Of a stretch of DNA of 64,000 bases, positions 7,234 to 15,089 are shown piece after piece. The stretch comes from Rubrivirga marina. GTDB taxonomy: Bacteria > Bacteroidota > Rhodothermia > Rhodothermales > Rubricoccaceae. Numbering within the stretch: position 1 is the first letter of the stretch; every line of letters begins with the position of its first letter. The notes under the pieces are model-generated. The model was not told the origin of the DNA. It did no database searches and saw only the letters and a list, made by a program, of their open reading frames with translations. The stretch lies in the NCBI RefSeq assembly GCF_002283365.1, contig NZ_MQWD01000001.1, positions 4,051,932 through 4,115,931 of the forward strand. Reading direction: 5' to 3'. Position numbers and translations under genes: made by a program.

Positions 7234-9288
7234 ATGCTCGTCCTCCGCGACCTCCACCTCGCCTTCGGCGGGCGCGTCCTCTTCGACGGCCTGAGCTGGA
7301 CGGTCACGGCCGGCCAGCGCGCGGGGCTCGTGGGGCCGAACGGGGCCGGCAAGTCGACGCTCCTCCGCGTGATCGCGGGCGAGCAGTCCGTCGACCAGGG
7401 CGAGGCCGTCTACGAGGGCGGCGCGAGCGTCGGCTTCCTCCGCCAGGACACGCAGGAAGAGGACCTCTCGATCTCCCCCCTCGAGGAAGCGCTCCACGCC
7501 TTCGACGACGTGCTCCGGCTCGAGGCCGAGGCCGAGCAGCTCACGACGCAGATGGAGGAGCATCCGGACCACACGACGGACGCCTACTTCACCCTCGTCG
7601 AGCGCTTCTCGAAGATCCAGGACCGCCTCGTGACGCGCGAGTCGCACACGGCGGAGGCCCGCGCCGCGACGATCCTCTCCGGCCTCGGGTTCTCCGAGGA
7701 GGAGATGCGCCGGCCGCTCTCGACGTTCTCCGGCGGCTGGCGGATGCGCGTGGCCCTCGCCCGCCTCCTCCTCGGCCAGCCCGAGGTCCTCCTCCTCGAC
7801 GAGCCAACGAACCACCTCGACATCGAGTCGATCGACTGGCTCGAGAGCTACCTCACGACGTACCCCGGCGCCGTCGTCCTCGTGTCGCACGACCGGTACT
7901 TCCTCGACCGGATGACGACGTCGACGGCCGACCTCATCCGCGGCCAGATCGACACGTACGCCGGCAACTACTCCTTCTATCTCGAAGCGCGACAGGAGCG
8001 TCGGATCCACTGGCAGGCGCGCTACGACAACCAGCAAAAGGAGATCGCCGAGGCCGAGCGCTTTATCGCCCGGTTCCGCGCCAAGGCCACGAAGGCCAAG
8101 CAGGCCCAGAGCCGGATCAAGATGCTCGAGCGGATGGAGCGGATCCCGCCGCCGCCGCCCGAGGCCACCTCGATGCACTTCCGGTTCCCGGAGCCGCCGC
8201 CCTCGGGCCGCCAGGTCATCGAGCTCACGGAGTTCTCGAAGACGTACCCCGCGCCGGAGGGCGGCGTGACGAAGGTGTTCGACCGAGCCGGGCCCCTCGC
8301 CCTCGAGCGCGGCGACAAGGTGGCGCTCGTCGGCAAGAACGGCGCCGGCAAGTCGACGCTGGCGCGGATGCTGCTCGGGACCGAGCCGTTCGAGGGCGAG
8401 CGGACGCAGGACCGCCGCGCCGAGATGGCCCACTTCGCGCAGCACCAGGCCGAGGCCCTCGAGCCGAGCCACACCGTCCTCGGGTCGCTCCGCGAGAAGT
8501 CGCGCGGCCACTCCGAGACCGAGCTCCGGTCGCTCCTGGGCGCGTTCCTGTTCACGGGCGACGACGCCGAGAAGTCGGTCTCGGTCCTCTCGGGCGGCGA
8601 GCGCTCCCGGCTGGCGTTGGCGCGGACGCTGCTCAGCCCGGCCAACGTCCTCGTCCTCGACGAGCCGACGAACCACCTCGACATCGTCTCGAAGCAGGTC
8701 CTCGCCGAGGCGCTCCGCCAGTACACCGGCACGTTCGTCCTCGTCAGCCACGACCGCGCGTTCATCGACGACGTGGCCGAGTCGATCTGGTACGTCGAGC
8801 ACGGGACGGTCCAGACCTACCGCGGGACGTACTCCGAGACGCAGTGGCAGCGCGAGCACGGGACGGCCTCCCGGCTCGGCACGCCCGCCTCGGGCGACGG
8901 CGCGGCCGGCACGCCGAGGCGGACCGAGCCGGCGCCGAAACCGACCTCGAAGACGTCGTCGGGCGGGAAGAAATCGAAGGAGGAGAAGCGCCGCGAGGCC
9001 GAGGCCCGGAACAAGCTGTACCGGATGATGAAGGACGGCACGGTCCCGCCGGCCAAGGAGCTCGGCCCCGACCTCGCCGCCCGCGCCCTCGAGCTGCTGG
9101 AGGGACAGGTCGAAGAGCAGGAAGCCACTGTCGCCGACCTCGAGAAGAAGATGGCCGACCCGGACCTCTACGCCAAGCCGGCCGAGTTCCAGACCACGAT
9201 GGAGCGGCTCCAGAAGGCCCAGTCCGAGCTCAAGGCGCTCATGGGCCGCTGGGAGCGGCTGGCCGCCGAGGTCGAAGCGCTCGCCTAG
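7234..9288 (+). CDS. ABC-F family ATPase (Uup/EttA-like)
   Basis: A 684-residue soluble protein with two ATP-binding cassettes and no membrane domain, the hallmark of the ABC-F translation-factor family that binds the ribosomal E site. NBD1 has Walker A GPNGAGKST (residues 34-42), signature FSGGWRMR and Walker B LLLDEPTNHLD. NBD2 has Walker A GKNGAGKST (about 368-376), signature LSGGERSR and VLVLDEPTNHLD. Between them, about residues 240-330, is the charged helical linker (P-site tRNA interaction motif region). The last 140 residues hold a Lys/Glu-rich linker and a coiled coil (VEEQEATVADLEKKMADPDL), as in Uup-type members. It is a monocistronic gene flanked by palindromes. Housekeeping ribosome rescue is more likely than antibiotic resistance, which is inference. 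Confidence 0.92.
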   Translation: MLVLRDLHLAFGGRVLFDGLSWTVTAGQRAGLVGPNGAGKSTLLRVIAGEQSVDQGEAVYEGGASVGFLRQDTQEEDLSISPLEEALHAFDDVLRLEAEAEQLTTQMEEHPDHTTDAYFTLVERFSKIQDRLVTRESHTAEARAATILSGLGFSEEEMRRPLSTFSGGWRMRVALARLLLGQPEVLLLDEPTNHLDIESIDWLESYLTTYPGAVVLVSHDRYFLDRMTTSTADLIRGQIDTYAGNYSFYLEARQERRIHWQARYDNQQKEIAEAERFIARFRAKATKAKQAQSRIKMLERMERIPPPPPEATSMHFRFPEPPPSGRQVIELTEFSKTYPAPEGGVTKVFDRAGPLALERGDKVALVGKNGAGKSTLARMLLGTEPFEGERTQDRRAEMAHFAQHQAEALEPSHTVLGSLREKSRGHSETELRSLLGAFLFTGDDAEKSVSVLSGGERSRLALARTLLSPANVLVLDEPTNHLDIVSKQVLAEALRQYTGTFVLVSHDRAFIDDVAESIWYVEHGTVQTYRGTYSETQWQREHGTASRLGTPASGDGAAGTPRRTEPAPKPTSKTSSGGKKSKEEKRREAEARNKLYRMMKDGTVPPAKELGPDLAARALELLEGQVEEQEATVADLEKKMADPDLYAKPAEFQTTMERLQKAQSELKALMGRWERLAAEVEALA

Positions 9289-9322
9289 CCCCGCCCGCCT
9301 CGGCGCCGAGGCGTGCGGGCTA
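9286..9322. terminator. Extended palindrome between convergent genes (bidirectional terminator candidate)
   Basis: The TAG of the ABC-F gene opens a near-perfect inverted repeat, TAGCCC...CCGCCTCGGC then GCCGAGGCG...GGGCTA, with one bulged base. It is an extended version of the dispersed palindrome. It lies between the ABC-F stop and the oxidase stop at 9355, a placement suited to ending transcription from both sides. Confidence 0.6.
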
Positions 9323-9354
9323 CCCTTCCACCCAGCCCCACCGCGTGCGGCAGG

Positions 9355-10278
9355 TCAGACGAGGCGTGCCACCTCCTCCGCGCAGCCCCACGACAGCGTC
9401 ACGCCCGAGCCCCCGTGCCCGTAGTTGTGGATGACGCGCGTCCCGCCGACCCTCTCCTCCTCCAGCCGCACCGTCGACCGGCACGGCCGAATCCCGACGC
9501 GGTCGGCCAGCACCGGCGCGCCGGCGAGTTCCGGCACAAGTCGCTCGCACCGCTGGCGGAGGGCCTCGGCCGTCGCCGGATCGACCGTGGCATCGTCGGC
9601 GTGCTCGTCGGCCGTGCCGCCCAGCACCACGTCGGACACGCGGGGGATGACGTAGGTCGGGCCGGCGTCGTCGATCAGAAACCGCGTGACGGCGGGGGCG
9701 CGGACCAGCTGAATCTGTCCGCGGACGCCGTAGACCTCGGCATCACGGGCGACCTCACGCGCCGCCAACCCGGTGCAGTTGACGACCACGTCGGCCATTT
9801 CGCGCGTCTCGTCGAGGGAGGAGATGGCGCGCTGGCGGATCGAGACGCCCTCCGCCTCGGCGCGGCGGCGGAGCCAGCCGAGGTACACCGACATGTCGAC
9901 GACCGGCAACCGCAGCGCGTAGCCGTCCGCCATGCCCGGCGGCAGCTCGAACGCCTCGGCCCGCCGGAACCCGGGGACGGCCGCCTTCCACCACGGGTCG
10001 GGCACGGGCTCGCGGAAGACCTCCAACCCGTCGCGCATCACGACGCCCGTTGCGGGGTCGTCGGAGAGCCGGACGAACGCTCGGAGGCTGACCGCGCCCC
10101 ACTCCAGCACGCGGTCCCGCGGATCAGCACGGTACGGGTACCAGACCGCCGCGGCAACGGCGGAGACGGTCTCGGCGGGCGGGTCGCGGGTCCAGATCTC
10201 GACGGCGTGCCCGGCCTCCCGCAGCCGGAGGGCGGCCGAGAGCCCCGACACCCCGGCGCCGATCACGAGGACGTGCAC
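9355..10278 (-). CDS. FAD-dependent D-amino-acid-oxidase-like oxidoreductase
   Basis: A 307-residue flavoprotein with a GTG start. HVLVIGAGVSGLSAALRLRE is the N-terminal FAD-binding GxGxxG motif (about residues 4-22). VNCTGLAAREV and VYGVRGQIQLV are the second FAD contact and the strand typical of the DAAO family, IPRVSDVVLGGT and RVGIRPCRSTVRLE carry the conserved Arg region for substrate carboxylate binding, and IHNYGHGGSGVTLSWGCA is the diagnostic C-terminal FAD motif. Length is slightly below eukaryotic DAAO (about 345). The likely reaction is oxidation of a D-amino acid to the imino acid with production of hydrogen peroxide. The precise substrate is not predictable. It has its own TAGCTTGA box upstream. 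Confidence 0.85.
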   Translation of the reverse strand: MHVLVIGAGVSGLSAALRLREAGHAVEIWTRDPPAETVSAVAAAVWYPYRADPRDRVLEWGAVSLRAFVRLSDDPATGVVMRDGLEVFREPVPDPWWKAAVPGFRRAEAFELPPGMADGYALRLPVVDMSVYLGWLRRRAEAEGVSIRQRAISSLDETREMADVVVNCTGLAAREVARDAEVYGVRGQIQLVRAPAVTRFLIDDAGPTYVIPRVSDVVLGGTADEHADDATVDPATAEALRQRCERLVPELAGAPVLADRVGIRPCRSTVRLEEERVGGTRVIHNYGHGGSGVTLSWGCAEEVARLV

Positions 10279-10300
10279 GGGCGTGCGGATGGGTGGACTC

Positions 10301-10308
10301 TCAAGCTA
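10301..10308 (-). promoter_or_regulatory. Possible -7 box TAGCTTGA
   Basis: On the minus strand TAGCTTGA lies 22 bases ahead of the GTG start of the D-amino-acid-oxidase-like gene, the same spacing seen for the other TAGCTT boxes in the window. Confidence 0.4.
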
Positions 10309-10341
10309 CCCGATCACGGGACCCGCCTCCGCCCCACACTC

Positions 10342-10398
10342 CCCGCCTCGGTGGTTCGGTGGGATCGCCAGCGTCGCCTACTGATGGACCGAGGCGGG
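10342..10398. repeat. Split dispersed palindrome with 35-base loop
   Basis: Arms CCCGCCTCGGT (10342-10352) and ACCGAGGCGGG (10388-10398) are perfect reverse complements separated by 35 unrelated bases. It appears to be the dispersed palindrome with material between its arms. The adjacent sequence to 10537 holds nothing else I recognise. Confidence 0.7.
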
Positions 10399-10537
10399 CG
10401 AGGTCGCCGGCTCAGGAAGTTACTCGCCGGACCACGCTGTACGAGCAAAGGTCGTTCACCCGCGAGGGGTTGCGCCCGACGCGCCGTGGACTGTCACCCA
10501 TCAGACCGGTCCGACCTGATACCTATCAGCCCGGCTC

Positions 10538-11083
10538 TTACAGTGGCAAGACACCTTGCTTCGACAGCCTCTTTGCGATCGAGTTGATCTCAATCATTAC
10601 GGCAACGCAGAGCTTCTCAACCAGTGACTTTATAGTCCCGATGTCTTCCTTCGACAACCGGTGGAGGTGGGGTTGCTTAACTGATACCGACCAGGCGGAC
10701 CAGCGGCCGTCCCGTTCCCTGATTCCAACCTCATGTACGTCCGAGTCAGAGTGTGCGTAGACCTTCCGCCTCATCTCGAGTAGCCGTAGATGCATAGCCT
10801 CCTCCTCGTCGCTCAACTCTCTTCTCAACCGCTTCGGCAGGATCGGCAGTTTGTGCCCGTCACCGATGCTTGAGACGAACGAGCGGGCGTACGAGATGGC
10901 CAGCGACTCGAAGCAAGCGTCAGATATGAATGATACCGAGAGAGGCGTCTCAGACCCCGGCGCGCCGTCAAACATGCGGAAGTGCAGCAGGTCGTCCGTC
11001 AACTGTCGGAGGCAAATCAGATCACCCTGAGCGACACCCAACCGTTTGAGTAGAAGTAGCTCATTTCGCTGTCGATTAGTCAC
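10538..11083 (-). CDS. Orphan protein of unknown function with HEPN-like Rx4H motif
   Basis: A 181-residue protein with a GTG start, predicted all-helical and soluble. I do not recognise the family. The block LRLLEMRRKVYAHSDSDVHE (about residues 103-122) contains R-x4-H (RKVYAH) in a helix, the arrangement of the catalytic motif of HEPN ribonucleases, and resembles the AHSD segment of several uncharacterised HEPN-like proteins. The N-terminal half has Leu-rich helices (LLLLKRLGVAQGDLICLRQL). Codon use and base composition are distinctly more A+T-rich than every neighbour (near 50% G+C by eye), so it was probably acquired horizontally. It stands alone between two housekeeping-like genes with its own TACATTTG promoter and a leader hairpin. 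A defence or toxin role is possible but unsupported beyond the motif. Confidence 0.6.
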   Translation of the reverse strand: MTNRQRNELLLLKRLGVAQGDLICLRQLTDDLLHFRMFDGAPGSETPLSVSFISDACFESLAISYARSFVSSIGDGHKLPILPKRLRRELSDEEEAMHLRLLEMRRKVYAHSDSDVHEVGIRERDGRWSAWSVSVKQPHLHRLSKEDIGTIKSLVEKLCVAVMIEINSIAKRLSKQGVLPL

Positions 11084-11104
11084 GCCTGTTGATCCCTAGA
11101 ACCA

Positions 11105-11129
11105 GTGACTCGGCTTCGGGGCGAGTCAC
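11105..11129 (-). other. Leader hairpin of the orphan gene
   Basis: GTGACTCG (11105-11112) and CGAGTCAC (11122-11129) form an 8-bp perfect stem with a 9-base loop between the TACATTTG promoter and the GTG start. A further inverted repeat, GTCACCAG (11125-11132) with CTGGTGAC (11175-11182), spans the promoter. Either could be an operator or attenuator, which is inference. Confidence 0.5.
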
Positions 11130-11149
11130 CAGACCTAATGACTGATCAC

Positions 11150-11157
11150 CAAATGTA
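11150..11157 (-). promoter_or_regulatory. -7 box TACATTTG for the orphan gene
   Basis: A perfect match to the Bacteroidota TAnnTTTG element on the minus strand, 66 bases upstream of the GTG at 11083. No TTG is present 19 bases further upstream. Confidence 0.5.
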
Positions 11158-11190
11158 GCAACCGATCTCTACAGCTGGTGACCGTCCCGT

Positions 11191-12243
11191 TCAAAGACGC
11201 ACCCGCACGATCCGCCCCTCCGGCCCCACGAGCCACGCTGCCTCAGCGGACGCCGCCGCCACGCCCCAGAACGTCCGCTCGTCTACCAGCGTCCACGACC
11301 GGCCGTCGTCGCGGCTGAGGCCGACGCCGCCGGGGCCGACGGCGAGCACGGCGTCGGTGCCCGGCACGTAGGCCGCGCCGTAGGCCGCGCCCGCGAACGG
11401 GAGGCGCCCGCCCGCCGTCCACGTCACGCCGCCGTCGGCCGTGAGGGCGACCGCCTCGGCGACCGCGTCGGCGTCCCCGATGTCGCCGCCGACGGCGACG
11501 CCGTGCCGGTCGTCTCGGAAGGCGACCGAGGCGGCGCCGGCCGCCTCACCGGCCACGATCGGGAGGTCCGAGGCGGCCCACGTCGTCCCGCCATCCGTCG
11601 TGCGGAGGACGCGCGCCGGGTCGGCGTTGCCGGTCGCGATCCAGGCGAGCCCGTCGCCGCGCGTGGCGACGCAGGTGCCGGAGGCCGCGAACCCGCCCTC
11701 TCCCTCCCCCGCCGCCGGGAGCGCCGAGGCGGGCACGAGCGCCCACGTCTCGCCGCCGTCGGCCGTCGTCCGCACGCGGAGCTCGCCGTCGACCGAGTCG
11801 CCGTAGAGCACGCCGCGCTCGGCGTCCCAGAACGAGAGGCAGTCGTAGAACCCGTCCGGCTCGTCGTTCACGAACACGGTCCGCCACGAGGCCCCGCCGT
11901 CGGTCGTCTTGGCGATCTGCGACGACGCGCCGGGCCCGATCGCGAGCGCCCACGCCGTCTCGGAGTCGAGCGCGACGACGTCGCGGAACTGGAGCGTGTC
12001 GGCGCCCGGCGTCGTGACCGGGACGGCCTGCCACGTCGCCCCGCCGTCGATGGTTTTGACGACGGTGCCCCCGGCGCCCGAGGCCCAGACGACGCCCTCG
12101 TCCACGGCATGCGCGGCGATGAGGAGCACGTCGACGCCGGAGTCCTGATCCGACAGACGCGGCGGGAGGACGGAGCCGCTGAGGCCGGCGATCCCGCCGC
12201 AGCCGGAGAGGAGGACGACCGCGAGGGCGAGGAGGAGACGCAT
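11191..12243 (-). CDS. YCF48-like beta-propeller lipoprotein
   Basis: A 350-residue exported lipoprotein: MRLLLALAVVLLSGCGG gives a lipobox (LLSGC). The rest is a beta-propeller built from repeats carrying the T-x-DGG-x-TW signature: KTIDGGATWQ, KTTDGGASWR, TTADGGETWA, RTTDGGTTWA, LTADGGVTWT and SRDDGRSWTL. Between them are GTGGxV-type strands. This is the YCF48/BNR-like photosystem-stability-factor fold, which in non-phototrophs is common in surface lipoproteins, often as a propeller for protein or carbohydrate contact. No enzymatic residues are apparent. The gene stands alone, with SDR and orphan genes on the same strand at a distance of 64 and 107 bases. Confidence 0.82.
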   Translation of the reverse strand: MRLLLALAVVLLSGCGGIAGLSGSVLPPRLSDQDSGVDVLLIAAHAVDEGVVWASGAGGTVVKTIDGGATWQAVPVTTPGADTLQFRDVVALDSETAWALAIGPGASSQIAKTTDGGASWRTVFVNDEPDGFYDCLSFWDAERGVLYGDSVDGELRVRTTADGGETWALVPASALPAAGEGEGGFAASGTCVATRGDGLAWIATGNADPARVLRTTDGGTTWAASDLPIVAGEAAGAASVAFRDDRHGVAVGGDIGDADAVAEAVALTADGGVTWTAGGRLPFAGAAYGAAYVPGTDAVLAVGPGGVGLSRDDGRSWTLVDERTFWGVAAASAEAAWLVGPEGRIVRVRL

Positions 12244-12307
12244 CGAGAAGAAGGAGAGTGGCGGACGGAGGATAGACGACGCGGCCCGGCGGCGCCCGCC
12301 CCACCCG

Positions 12308-13030
12308 CTAGCTCTTCCGCCCCACCATCGGCCGGAGGACGACCTCCGAGATCAGCGTCTGGTGGGGCGACGCCACCACGTGGTGGATCGTCTCCGCGAT
12401 CGACTCCGGCGACATGGCCGTCGGCTTCGGGTCGGACCCGCCGAACTCCGTGGCGACGGAGCCCGGGTACACGCAGCTCACCTTGATCCCGAACGGCCGG
12501 AGCTCCTTCATGATGGCGTCCGAGAACCCGCGGAGCCCGTACTTCGAGGCGTTGTAGGCGCTGAGCTCCGGGTTGCCGATGAGCCCCGCGATGCTGGCGA
12601 CGTTGACGATGAAGCCCCCCGTCTCGTCGGCTCCTCGCGCGTCGCCCTGCCTCTTCATGTGCGGCACGGCCGCCCGCGTGCAGTGGAAGACGCCCGACAG
12701 GTTCGTGTCGATCTGGGCGTCCCAGTCGTCGAGGTCGAGGTCATCGACCGGGCCGAAGCGCCCGAGGCCGGCGTTGTTGACGAGCACGTCGAGCTGGCCG
12801 AGGTCGCTGGCCACGCCGTCGATGGCGTCCTTGGCCGCCTCGGCGTCGGCCACGTCGCAGACGACGGGCGTGAAGCCGTCGCCGAACGTCTCGGCGAGGC
12901 GGTCGAGGTCGTCCTTCGAGCGGGCGAGCCCGGCGACGCGGGCGCCGGCGTCCAAAAAGCGGCGGGCGGTGGCGAGGCCGATGCCCCGACTCGCGCCGGT
13001 GACGACGACGACGGCATTCGTGAGGTCCAT
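12308..13030 (-). CDS. Short-chain dehydrogenase/reductase (classical SDR)
   Basis: A 240-residue classical SDR. VVVVTGASRGIGLATARRF contains the TGxxxGIG cofactor motif (residues 11-17), VCDVAD the acidic adenine contact, VLVNNAGLGRFG the NNAG motif, IVNVASIAGLIGN the catalytic Ser, YNASKYGLRGF the YxxxK pair, and VYPGSVATEF the PG segment. All catalytic residues are present and length is typical. Residues about 40-45 (GLARSKDD) with Arg after the second strand favour NADP(H) over NAD(H), which is inference. Substrate unknown. No partner gene is evident. Confidence 0.9.
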   Translation of the reverse strand: MDLTNAVVVVTGASRGIGLATARRFLDAGARVAGLARSKDDLDRLAETFGDGFTPVVCDVADAEAAKDAIDGVASDLGQLDVLVNNAGLGRFGPVDDLDLDDWDAQIDTNLSGVFHCTRAAVPHMKRQGDARGADETGGFIVNVASIAGLIGNPELSAYNASKYGLRGFSDAIMKELRPFGIKVSCVYPGSVATEFGGSDPKPTAMSPESIAETIHHVVASPHQTLISEVVLRPMVGRKS

Positions 13031-13106
13031 GTCTGAGAGGGGTCGGTGTGGATGGGCCCGTGGGACGCGAGCCCGCCGTCGGTGATTCCCTCCCGCCCCC
13101 CTGTCC

Positions 13107-13122
13107 GCCTCGGCGCCGAGGC
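13107..13122. repeat. Dispersed palindrome, perfect 16-bp copy
   Basis: GCCTCGGCGCCGAGGC. It lies upstream of the SDR gene and about 45 bases from the TCATCCTGAGCG inverted repeat, so two repeat families share this gap. Confidence 0.85.
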
Positions 13123-13165
13123 CGAGAGGGTCGAGCTCACGTCACGGGCCACAGCCTCTCTCCGT

Positions 13166-13273
13166 GTCATCCTGAGCGAAGCGAAGGATCTCGTCGGGCC
13201 CGACCGGGATGCCCGTCCTGGCTGCCACGCCGAGCGGAACGAGATCCTTCGCCGCTACGCTCCTCAGGAGGAC
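13166..13273. repeat. TCATCCTGAGCG-type inverted repeat element, copy 1
   Basis: The left end GTCATCCTGAGCGAAGCGAA continues with GGATCTCGT and is mirrored at 13232-13273 by ACGAGATCCTTCGCCGCTAC then GCTCCTCAGGAGGAC. The arms are about 30 bases and the whole is about 108. It matches the well-known family of intergenic repeats that are mistranslated as CHPERSEG-like peptides in many G+C-rich bacteria. No transposase is present. Confidence 0.8.
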
Positions 13274-13324
13274 AGGGCGGAAGGCAACGCCCTCTCACAG
13301 GCGGGCTCGAGAGGACGGGCGAGG

Positions 13325-14167
13325 TCACTCCTCCGGCTCGTCCGCCCCGACGCGGACCGAGGAGACCTCCATCGTCATCTCGTTGATGCCCTCGGCCACG
13401 ATCCGCTGCTGCGCTTCGAGGTCGGCCATCTGCTGGTCACGCTCGGGGCTCGCCGGCTCCATCTTCAGCCGCTCGATCGCGATCCCGATCTGCCCGCCCA
13501 TCACCATCCGGTCGGCGTCGTCCATGGCCTGGTTCATGCCCGTCTCGACCTGCTGGACCGTGTGTGGAAGCACGACCCCGTCGGTCTCCTGGAAGTCGCT
13601 GTAGATGATCCGGCTCGTGATCGGCTGGCGGAGCGTGTCGGCCGAGACGACCTGGTAGATCTCGAGGACGTCGAACGTGCCGGCGTCGACGTAGACCCGG
13701 AACTCGCGGGTCTCGGTCGTGTCGCGCGTGGCGAGGCCGGGCTCGCCGAACAGGGCGCCCGGGTCGTCGGTGGTGAGACCGTAGGCGCGGCGGCCGTCGC
13801 GTGTGAGCGGTCCGCTGAGGGCCGCCCCGCGGAGGCCGGCCGCGAGGCGCGGCACGTTGGGGACCTGGACGTAGAGGAGCTGCGCCTCCGCCCGGGGCGT
13901 GGCGTCGCCCGCCGCCCGGATCTCCGGCGTGCCGAACTGGTCGAGGCCCGTCGTGTCGTCGGAGCGCGTGTAGCGCGCCTCGGCCCCCGCCGCCGTCACC
14001 GTGAAGGCGTCGACGTCGCCGAGGTTCGCCTCGTAGCGGAGAAGCATGGCGTCGGCGACGGCGTCGGCCGTCGCGAGGTCCTCGGTCGGGAGGTCGGGCG
14101 CGTCGTCCCCGCAGGCGGCGAGCACGAGGAGGGCCGGGAGGAGAGCGAGGCGGGCGAAGCGGGGCAT
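13325..14167 (-). CDS. Lipoprotein, possibly LolA-like outer-membrane lipoprotein-sorting fold
   Basis: A 280-residue lipoprotein beginning MPRFARLALLPALLVLAAC with lipobox VLAAC. The frame stays open well upstream, but only this ATG gives a signal peptide. The middle (about residues 40-225) reads as alternating beta strands: EARYTRSDDTTGLDQF, RAYGLTTDDPGALFGEPG, FRVYVDAGTFDVLEIYQVV and then IIYSDFQETDGVVLPHTVQ, a block resembling the YSDFREVDGVKLPH segment seen in LolA/LppX-type proteins. The C-terminus (about 230-280) is a charged helix. A role binding lipid or lipoprotein in the periplasm would fit, but the similarity is judged by eye and is weak. Confidence 0.65.
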   Translation of the reverse strand: MPRFARLALLPALLVLAACGDDAPDLPTEDLATADAVADAMLLRYEANLGDVDAFTVTAAGAEARYTRSDDTTGLDQFGTPEIRAAGDATPRAEAQLLYVQVPNVPRLAAGLRGAALSGPLTRDGRRAYGLTTDDPGALFGEPGLATRDTTETREFRVYVDAGTFDVLEIYQVVSADTLRQPITSRIIYSDFQETDGVVLPHTVQQVETGMNQAMDDADRMVMGGQIGIAIERLKMEPASPERDQQMADLEAQQRIVAEGINEMTMEVSSVRVGADEPEE

Positions 14168-14211
14168 CGGGGGCGTCGGGGCGAGCGTCGAAGCTACGCC
14201 GGGCCTCGGGC

Positions 14212-14219
14212 TAGCTTTC
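14212..14219 (+). promoter_or_regulatory. Probable -7 box TAGCTTTC
   Basis: The same octamer as ahead of the ABC-F gene, here 18 bases before the ATG at 14238. It argues for that start codon over the upstream in-frame ATG at 14046, which would overlap the divergent lipoprotein gene. Confidence 0.5.
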
Positions 14220-14237
14220 GGAACCCACCGACTCCTC

Positions 14238-15017
14238 ATGCTCCCGCCGCCCCCGTTCTTCGACCTCCCCGACGCCGTGCCGGTCGGCGACGTGACGTAC
14301 CCGGCCGAGACGGTCCGCACGATCCTCGACCCGTACCTCACCGACGAGCGCCGCGACCGGATTGCCGCCGTCGCCGCCGCGCGGGCGTTCGGCGTCGTGC
14401 CCGTGTTGGAAGGGCTCGTCGACCCCGGCAACGTGAACGCCGTGCTGCGGAGCGCCGAAGGGCTCGGGTTTGGCGCGGCCCACGTCGTCGCGCTCGAGGG
14501 CGACGCCGCCGACCTCGCGGCCCAGATCCGCGGCGGCGAGGACGAGCCGACCGTCGCAGACCGCCGCGCCACACGCCGCGCCAGCCAGGGCGCCCACAAG
14601 TGGGTCGAGCTCCGCGCCTGGGACGACCCCGCCGCCTACGTCCGCTGGGTCCACGAGCACGGCGGCAAGGTCGCCGTCACCGCCCTCCGCGACGACGCGC
14701 TCCCCATCGACGCCTGGGACTTCTCGCAGCCGACCGCCCTCGTCGTCGGCAACGAGCACGCGGGCGCCAGCGAGGCCATGCTGGAGGCCGCCGACGCCGC
14801 GCTCCTCCTCCCCCTCGACGGGTTCGTGCAGAGCTACAACGTATCGGTCGCCGCCGCGCTCGCCCTCTACCACGCCCGCGCCGACCGCCTCCGCCGGTCC
14901 GGCCGCCACGCCGACCTCGACGACGACGCTCAGCGCCGCCTCCGCGCCCACTACACGGCCCGCGCCGTCCCCCTGGCGGAGGCGCTCCTCGCCGAGCACG
15001 TTCGCCGGGGGACGTAG
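14238..15017 (+). CDS. TrmH/SpoU-family RNA 2'-O-methyltransferase
   Basis: A 259-residue SPOUT-class methyltransferase. The three family motifs are intact: motif 1 LEGLVDPGNVNAVLRSAEGL with the Asn-x3-Arg pair (about residues 56-75), motif 2 ALVVGNEHAGASEAML (about 169-185) and motif 3 LPLDGFVQSYNVSVAAAL with the Asn that closes the SAM-binding knot. This order and the short N-terminus without an L30e-like domain match TrmH, tRNA (guanosine-18-2'-O)-methyltransferase, more than the rRNA enzyme RlmB. The C-terminal 40 residues form a charged helix seen in TrmH. It is cytoplasmic and acts on tRNA (family knowledge). A lipoprotein gene follows after 72 bases. Confidence 0.88.
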   Translation: MLPPPPFFDLPDAVPVGDVTYPAETVRTILDPYLTDERRDRIAAVAAARAFGVVPVLEGLVDPGNVNAVLRSAEGLGFGAAHVVALEGDAADLAAQIRGGEDEPTVADRRATRRASQGAHKWVELRAWDDPAAYVRWVHEHGGKVAVTALRDDALPIDAWDFSQPTALVVGNEHAGASEAMLEAADAALLLPLDGFVQSYNVSVAAALALYHARADRLRRSGRHADLDDDAQRRLRAHYTARAVPLAEALLAEHVRRGT

Positions 15018-15089
15018 CGAATGGGCGGACCGACCCATGCCCGGTCGCGCCCGCACCCGTACGCTTCGGTCCCGACCTCCACCCAACCG

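Noticed and set aside
7234..9288. An antibiotic-resistance ABC-F protein
   Set aside because: The long C-terminal coiled coil and general layout fit Uup/EttA-like housekeeping members. Nothing in the context suggests resistance.
13166..13273. Short proteins reading VILSEAKDL or CHPERSEGS
   Set aside because: These are translations of the dispersed inverted repeat, a frequent false annotation in many genomes.
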